Positions 59,529-64,000 of a DNA stretch of 64,000 nt are shown here, one piece after another. The stretch comes from Citricoccus sp. CH26A (lineage in GTDB: Bacteria > Actinomycetota > Actinomycetes > Actinomycetales > Micrococcaceae), in contig NZ_AFXQ01000008.1 in the NCBI RefSeq assembly GCF_000224415.1, forward strand, positions 1 to 64,000, given 5' to 3'. How positions within the stretch are numbered: the first letter of the stretch is position 1; each line of letters starts with the position of its first letter. The position numbers and the translations under genes are program-made. The notes under the pieces were generated by a model. That model ran no database searches and had not been told where the DNA came from. It saw only the letters and a program-made list of their open reading frames with translations.

Positions 59529-61424
59529 TCAGGCGCCGTAGATGCCCTCGAAGAACGCCGTCAGCTCGTCCGTGGCGGACAGCGGGAGCACCTGGGCGAC
59601 GTACTGGTCCGGGCGGACGACCACGACGACGCCGTCGCGGCTCAGGCCGCGGGCCTCGAAGATGTCATCCTCCGGATCCGTGCCCCAGACCTTGTTGAGG
59701 TTGGAGATCTGGAACGCGCCGACCTTCGGGCGGAACACGGCCGGCGTCTGCATCAGCTCGACCTCCTCGTGCGGCTGCTGGTAGACGACGTTGACGTCGA
59801 ACAGCGCGTCGAGGTCCTTGCCCACGGGGGTGAACCGGTGTACCGGGGACTCGGCGGAGTCGAGCCACTCGGCCCAGGCCCGCAGCGCCGAGTCCTGCGC
59901 CGAGGAGACGGCGGAATCCGCGAACGCGTAGATCCGCCAGCGGCCGTCGGCCACGTGCTGGTGGCCCAGGTACTTCGGGTTGGTGTCGCAGACGCGCTTG
60001 ACCGGGTGGGCCTTGAAGCGCTTGCCGAGGGGGAACCCGGTGGCCAGGTCCTGGTGCGTGGCATCGCCCCGGAGCCGCCCCGCCGGGTACTCGGTCATGA
60101 ACCCGGCCGGGAACTCCGCGGTCTTGACGTAGAAGTCCTCCAGCGCGGTGGCGCTCTCCAGCTCCTCCGGCTTGGCCGCCATCATGGAGGACCACTCGCG
60201 GTCGAAGTCGATGAGGTCCTGGGCGATCTGCTGGCGCTCGGCGGTGTACGTGGACAACAGCGAGGCCGGGGCCAGCCCGGTGAGCACGTGGCCCAGCTTC
60301 CAGCCGAGGTTGAACGCGTCCTGGATGGACACGTTCATGCCCTGGCCGGCCTTGGCCGAGTGCGTGTGGCAGGCGTCACCGGCGATGAACACGCGCGGAT
60401 CGCGCTGCCCGGCCTCCTCGACGGGGACGTCGTCGAAGCGGTCGGTCACCCGGTGCCCGACCTCGTAGACGCTCCACCAGGCCACGTCCTTCACGTCCAC
60501 CGCGTACGGGGTGACGATCTCGTTGGCCTGCCGGATGATCTCGTCCAACGGCGTCTTGCGAACCGCGCGGGCGTCGTCCTGGCTCACCTCGCCCAGGTCC
60601 ACGTACATCCGGAACAGGAAGCCGCCCTCGCGGGGGATGAGCAGGATGGAGCCGTGCCTGGACTGGATGGCGCACTTGGTGCGGATGTCCGGGAAGTCCG
60701 TCTCGGCGAGCACGTCCATCACGCCCCAGGCGTGGTAGGACACCGCGCCCACGTGCTGGGCGCCGATGTCCCGGCGGACTCCGGAGCGTGCACCGTCGCC
60801 GCCGACCACGTACTTGGCGCGCACCACGCGCTCCTGTCCCGGGTTCACCCCGGCCTCTGCGCTCTCGCCGGTCCGCCGCAGGGTGACGGTGACCGGGTAC
60901 TCGCCCTCGCCCATCTCCAGCTTCACGTACTCCCAGCCCCAGTAGGGCTCCGTGCGCGAGGGCGCGTTCTTCGCGAACCGGGCGAAGTAGTCCAGCACGC
61001 GGGCCTGGTTGACGATCAGGTGCGGGAATTCGCTCACGCCGGTGGGGTCGTCGACGGTGCGCGCGGTCCGGATGATGTGGTCCGGGTTCTCGGGATCCGG
61101 CTTCCAGAAGTTCATCTCGGTGAGGTCGTAGGCCTCGGCGATGATCTCCTCGGCGAAGCCGAAGGCCTGGAAGGTCTCGACGCTGCGGGCCTGGATGCCG
61201 TCCGCCTGGCCGATCTCCAGGCGGTTGGGGCGGCGGTCGATGAGGCAGGTCATGACCTCGGGGAAGCTGGCGAGCTGGGCCGTGGCGGTCATGCCGGCCG
61301 GGCCGGAACCGACCACGAGGACGTCCATGGTCTCGGGCAGTTCGGGTGAGCGCTCGATGCCCACGCCGGCGGCGGGCTGCACGCGCGGATCGGTGGAGAC
61401 GTATCCGTGGTGGTGGAACAGCAT
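59529..61424 (-). CDS. FAD-dependent aromatic hydroxylase (MobA / phenol 2-monooxygenase-like)
   Basis: This 631-residue flavoprotein hydroxylase has three parts: FAD domain with VLVVGSGPAGMTATAQL (about residues 35-51), DG motif VVGGDGARSGVRRDIG, second FAD motif FIAGDACHTHSAKAGQGMN, and a C-terminal thioredoxin-like domain found in phenol 2-monooxygenase and 3-hydroxybenzoate 4-hydroxylase (MobA). QADGIQARSVETFQAFGF is typical of that subgroup. It probably uses NADPH and O2 to hydroxylate a phenolic acid ahead of ring cleavage. Divergent from the IclR regulator and close to hpaI/hpaH, so it may make 3,4-dihydroxyphenylacetate from 3- or 4-hydroxyphenylacetate, or serve 3-hydroxybenzoate. 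Substrate is not settled. Confidence 0.85.
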   Translation of the reverse strand: MLFHHHGYVSTDPRVQPAAGVGIERSPELPETMDVLVVGSGPAGMTATAQLASFPEVMTCLIDRRPNRLEIGQADGIQARSVETFQAFGFAEEIIAEAYDLTEMNFWKPDPENPDHIIRTARTVDDPTGVSEFPHLIVNQARVLDYFARFAKNAPSRTEPYWGWEYVKLEMGEGEYPVTVTLRRTGESAEAGVNPGQERVVRAKYVVGGDGARSGVRRDIGAQHVGAVSYHAWGVMDVLAETDFPDIRTKCAIQSRHGSILLIPREGGFLFRMYVDLGEVSQDDARAVRKTPLDEIIRQANEIVTPYAVDVKDVAWWSVYEVGHRVTDRFDDVPVEEAGQRDPRVFIAGDACHTHSAKAGQGMNVSIQDAFNLGWKLGHVLTGLAPASLLSTYTAERQQIAQDLIDFDREWSSMMAAKPEELESATALEDFYVKTAEFPAGFMTEYPAGRLRGDATHQDLATGFPLGKRFKAHPVKRVCDTNPKYLGHQHVADGRWRIYAFADSAVSSAQDSALRAWAEWLDSAESPVHRFTPVGKDLDALFDVNVVYQQPHEEVELMQTPAVFRPKVGAFQISNLNKVWGTDPEDDIFEARGLSRDGVVVVVRPDQYVAQVLPLSATDELTAFFEGIYGA

Positions 61425-61463
61425 GGTGACTCCTGCGGTCGTGAATGCGGGGAGAGAAGGGGT

Positions 61464-61498
61464 GTTCTATAATCGAACATACAGTTCTTATAGCGAAC
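61464..61498. promoter_or_regulatory. Twin IclR-type operators between hydroxylase and regulator
   Basis: GTTCTATAATCGAAC (61464-61478) and GTTCTTATAGCGAAC (61484-61498) are 15-bp imperfect palindromes with GTTC/GAAC ends, spaced 20 bp start to start (two helical turns). They resemble known PcaR/PcaU-type IclR sites. TATAAT inside site 1 could be the -10 for the regulator gene, so binding would autoregulate it. Confidence 0.7.
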
Positions 61499-61569
61499 AA
61501 CTATGCGAGATCATATACGGTAGGTGACACCCCTCACAAGGCGGCGTGACCTGCTCCTCAGGACTCACC

Positions 61570-62370
61570 ATGAAAGGGCCACCGGTGACCGCACCTGCCC
61601 ACGGATCCTCCGACACCCCGTCCGCGACGCGCCCGAGGAAGGGCGCGGACGCGTCCGGCGGCGCCCCGCACTCCCAGACCCTGTCCCGTGGGCTGCACAT
61701 GCTGGAACTGGTGGTCTCCGCCCCAGAACCGCCCACGATCGCCGAGGTCTCCGCCCAGCTCGGCGTCCACCGCTCGATCGCCTACCGGATCCTGCGCACG
61801 CTGGAGGACCACGGCCTGATCACGCGGGATGCCGCCGGACGGCTGATCGGCGCACCGGGGCTCGCCGTCCTGGCGCGCGGGGTGCAACAGGACCTGCAGT
61901 CCGCCGCGCTGCCGGAGTTGACGACCCTGGCCAACGAACTGCAGATGAGCGCCTTCGTGGCGGTCTGGGGACAGGGCGAGTGCATCACCCTGGTGACGGT
62001 GGAGCCCTCCCACGGTCACGCCGTCACCCAGCGTCCCGGCACCCGCCATCCCCTCGACCGGGGAGCCCCGGGCCTGGCCGTGCAGGCGGGCATGGGGCCC
62101 GAGGAGCTCGCCGAACTGACCGGGGGCCTGCCCCCGCGCCCGGAGGTGGAGCAGGCCCGGCAGCGCGGTTATGCCGTCAGCAACGACGAGGTGCTGGACG
62201 GCGTCTCCTCCGTCGCCGTCCCCCTGCGCGTGGACGGGCACCCGCCGGCCGCCGTCGCGGTGGTGTACGCGACCCGCCAGCTGGACGTCGAGGCCCTGGG
62301 CAGGAAGCTCGCGCTCAGCGCGGAGCGGGTCGCCGGCCGGCTCGGACAACGCCTGGCCACCGGCCACTGA
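61570..62370 (+). CDS. IclR-family transcriptional regulator
   Basis: This 266-residue regulator has a winged-helix DNA-binding domain at about residues 30-95 (SRGLHMLELVVSAPEPPTIA, LGVHRSIAYRILRTLEDHGL) followed by the IclR effector domain (MSAFVAVWGQGECITLVTVE, GTRHPLDRGAPGLAVQAG, YAVSNDEVLDGVSSVAVPL). It probably binds the twin GTTC/GAAC operators in the divergent spacer and senses an aromatic ligand. Start ATG 61570 has a weak AGGA; GTG 61585 with AAAGGG is an alternative that drops five residues. Convergent with hpaI across a hairpin. Confidence 0.93.
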   Translation: MKGPPVTAPAHGSSDTPSATRPRKGADASGGAPHSQTLSRGLHMLELVVSAPEPPTIAEVSAQLGVHRSIAYRILRTLEDHGLITRDAAGRLIGAPGLAVLARGVQQDLQSAALPELTTLANELQMSAFVAVWGQGECITLVTVEPSHGHAVTQRPGTRHPLDRGAPGLAVQAGMGPEELAELTGGLPPRPEVEQARQRGYAVSNDEVLDGVSSVAVPLRVDGHPPAAVAVVYATRQLDVEALGRKLALSAERVAGRLGQRLATGH

Positions 62371-62438
62371 GCCCTACGGCCACCGCGGCCGCGGTGAGGG
62401 GAGCCCGCCAGACGGCCCGCCTGCACGGCGCACGGCAA

Positions 62439-62468
62439 CCGGCCCGCCCGGGGTACCGGGCGGGCCGG
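62439..62468. terminator. Bidirectional terminator between iclR and hpaI
   Basis: CCGGCCCGCCCGG (62439-62451) pairs perfectly with 62456-62468 around the loop GGTA, between convergent genes. Confidence 0.85.
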
Positions 62469-62487
62469 GCGGGCCGATGAGGGCCTG

Positions 62488-63357
62488 TCAGTAGGATCCG
62501 CGCGGCGTCGAGGCCGTCGGCCCGGACGCAGCGCCGCCCGGACCGGGCCCCTGGCCCGGGTCCGGGCACCACGTGTCCGCGAGGGCCTCGGAGCCGCGGG
62601 CCAGGAGCGCGACGTCGGCGCCGACGTTCACGAAGTCGGCCCCGGCCTCCACGTAGTCCCGGGCGTGGGCCTCGACGAAGGCGTTGACGCCCACGATCTT
62701 CCCCGCGGCCTTGACCTCGGCGATGACCGTCTTGACGGCCGCCACGACGTCGGGATGCGCCTGCTGCCCGATCAGTCCCATGGTGGCGGACAGGTCGGAG
62801 GGGCCGATGAAGACCCCGTCGACGCCGTCCACGGCGGCGATCTGCGCCGCGTTCTCCACGGCGGTGGCCGACTCGACCTGGACGAGGAGGGTCACCTGCG
62901 CCCCGGCGTCCTGGAGGTACCCGACGGTCCGGTTCCACCGGCCGGACCGGGCCAGGGCCGAACCGACCCCGCGCACCCCGCGCGGCGGGTAGTGCATGGC
63001 CCGCACGGCCGCCTGCGCGTCCTGGACCGTGTGGACCATGGGCACCAGCACGTTCTGGGCGCCCAGGTCCAGGACCTGCTTGATGACCACCTCGTCCAGG
63101 GCGGGGACCCGCACGAGCGCGAGCGTGCCCGTGCCGGCGATCACCCGCAGCTGGGACTGGATGGACTCCAGGGACAGCGGGGCGTGCTCGGCGTCGATGA
63201 GGAGGTAGTCCAGCCCGGCACCCGCGCAGATCTCGGCGGCGGTGGGGTCCCCGGAGGACAGGAACATCCCGGCCACGGGGCGCCCACCGCGGTCCCGGAC
63301 GGCCTCGGCGGTGAACAGGTCCCCCAGGCTCGGTTCAGTGGTCACGCGAATCGGCAT
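62488..63357 (-). CDS. hpaI: HpcH/HpaI-type class II aldolase
   Basis: 4-hydroxy-2-oxoheptanedioate aldolase (EC 4.1.2.52-type) is the best match for this 289-residue protein; it splits the last intermediate of homoprotocatechuate meta-cleavage to pyruvate and succinate semialdehyde. Motifs: AGLDYLLIDAEHAPLSLESI (catalytic His), ALVRVPALDEVVIKQVLDLG, LLVQVESATAVENAAQIAAV (metal Glu) and GVDGVFIGPSDLSATMGL (metal Asp). The C-terminal 25 residues are a Gly/Pro-rich tail. Start ATG 63357 overlaps the hpaH-like gene by 16 nt; longer in-frame starts lie inside that gene and are rejected. Confidence 0.9.
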   Translation of the reverse strand: MPIRVTTEPSLGDLFTAEAVRDRGGRPVAGMFLSSGDPTAAEICAGAGLDYLLIDAEHAPLSLESIQSQLRVIAGTGTLALVRVPALDEVVIKQVLDLGAQNVLVPMVHTVQDAQAAVRAMHYPPRGVRGVGSALARSGRWNRTVGYLQDAGAQVTLLVQVESATAVENAAQIAAVDGVDGVFIGPSDLSATMGLIGQQAHPDVVAAVKTVIAEVKAAGKIVGVNAFVEAHARDYVEAGADFVNVGADVALLARGSEALADTWCPDPGQGPGPGGAASGPTASTPRGSY

Positions 63358-64000
63358 GTCACCGTTCCCAACGGTCCGTAGTCTGCGTACACGGTGTCCC
63401 CGGCGTAGACCCACATGGGCCGGGTGAAGGACCCGGCCAGGATGATCTCCCCGGCCTCGAGCACGTCCCCGTGCCCGGCGATCCGGTTGGCCAGCCAGTG
63501 CACCCCGTTGGCCGGGTGGTTCAGCACGCCGGCGGCCACGCCGGTCTCGATGATCTCCTCGTTGCGTGACAGGATGCCGGCGACCCAGCGCAGGTCCACG
63601 TCCCCGACGCCGACCGGGCGCCCGCCGAGCACCATGGAGCCCAGGGCGGCGTTGTCCGAGATGGTGTCCGTGATGGTGCGGCCCTTCATCTCGATGCGGG
63701 AGTCCAGCACCTCCAGGGCGGGCACCACGTACTCGGTGGCGCGCAGCACGTCCATCAGGTTCAGCCCGGGGCCGCGCAGCTCGTCCTTGAGCACGAAGGC
63801 CAGCTCCATCTCGATGCGCGGGTGGGTGTACCTGGCCCACTCGTACACGTGGCCGGACTCGACCACCTGGTCGTCGAAGATCACCCCGTAGTCCGGCTCG
63901 TCGATGCCGGTGGCCTCCTGCATGGCCTTGGAGGTCAGGCCGATCTTGTGGCCGACCTTGGTGCGGCCGGCCTCGACCTGTCGCTCGGCCCAGATGCGCT
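63342..64000 (-). CDS. hpaH: 2-oxo-hepta-4-ene-1,7-dioate hydratase HpaH (5' end outside window)
   Basis: The C-terminal 219 residues of a fumarylacetoacetase-superfamily hydratase run off the right edge. Visible pieces are KVGHKIGLTSKAMQEATGID, PDYGVIFDDQVVESG, PRIEMELAFVLKDELRGPG, the metal-site Glu and Asp residues therein, NPANGVHWLAN and the closing GPLGTVTCRFA. HpaH hydrates the dienoate product of homoprotocatechuate cleavage to feed HpaI, encoded next. The open frame continues without a stop to position 64000, so the apparent ATG at 63923 is internal. Further hpa genes are expected beyond the edge. Confidence 0.9.
   Translation of the reverse strand, partial: RIWAERQVEAGRTKVGHKIGLTSKAMQEATGIDEPDYGVIFDDQVVESGHVYEWARYTHPRIEMELAFVLKDELRGPGLNLMDVLRATEYVVPALEVLDSRIEMKGRTITDTISDNAALGSMVLGGRPVGVGDVDLRWVAGILSRNEEIIETGVAAGVLNHPANGVHWLANRIAGHGDVLEAGEIILAGSFTRPMWVYAGDTVYADYGPLGTVTCRFA

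Noticed and set aside
63358-63840. Upstream extension of the hpaI frame to 63840
   Set aside because: It overlaps the conserved hpaH gene on the same strand; aldolase homology starts at 63357.

Overview
The window is GC-rich (about 70%) chromosomal DNA with tight gene packing, ATGA-type start/stop overlaps, purSQL, a SigK/RskA pair, an actinobacterial-type class F sortase, an MpaB-type oxygenase and SLH-type surface repeats. This points to a high-GC actinobacterium, most likely Micrococcales/Micrococcaceae (Citricoccus/Micrococcus/Kocuria-like). I cannot name the species from sequence alone. I saw no rRNA, tRNA, CRISPR array, transposase or phage gene.

Layout. 0.2-6 kb: a CitMHS carboxylate carrier, a YchJ-type zinc protein, and the purSQL operon closed by a long perfect palindrome. 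6-12.3 kb: a DUF952-deaminase fusion, a DUF1206 protein, an amide-use operon (amiS-fmdB-fmdA), an ABM monooxygenase, a CoA-binding protein and a frameshifted MpaB gene. 12.4-17 kb: a 1464-residue exported LamG/metallophosphoesterase/SLH protein preceded by 11-nt phased GTTCA repeats that look like a Pho box. 17-23.6 kb: a CtpE-like P-type ATPase, an SQR-like flavoprotein, a malic enzyme and a YtxH protein.

23.6-43 kb is dominated by sulfur. Five SAM-I (S-box) riboswitches precede (i) a DszA/NtaA-like flavin monooxygenase, (ii) a DszC-like oxygenase, (iii) an ssuBAC-type ABC importer, (iv) an acetyl-CoA synthetase and (v) a second operon DszC-like / MHS transporter / DszA-like. In four of the five the Shine-Dalgarno touches or overlaps the 3' strand of P1, so SAM binding should block ribosome access directly. 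The inferred system imports organosulfur compounds and desulfurises them oxidatively when SAM, and hence sulfur, is short. A Na+/H+ antiporter, two tandem siderophore-interacting reductases and an MHS transporter with a palindromic operator lie among these genes.

43-53 kb: rskA-sigK (sigK appears to start at CTG), class F sortase and DUF4397 protein, a DHA2 exporter, rlmN, a CynX-type transporter, an intact MpaB-like gene and a polytopic membrane protein. 53-55.2 kb: three paralogous genes sharing a three-helix-bundle domain. Two of them add an ArsC/LMW-phosphatase domain whose catalytic Cys is Asp in both copies. 55.2-59.4 kb: a CDF metal exporter, then csoR-copZ-copA behind twin CsoR operators. 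59.5-64 kb: a MobA/phenol-hydroxylase-like flavoprotein divergent from an IclR regulator across twin operators, then hpaI and a partial hpaH of a homoprotocatechuate-type meta-cleavage pathway running in from the right edge.
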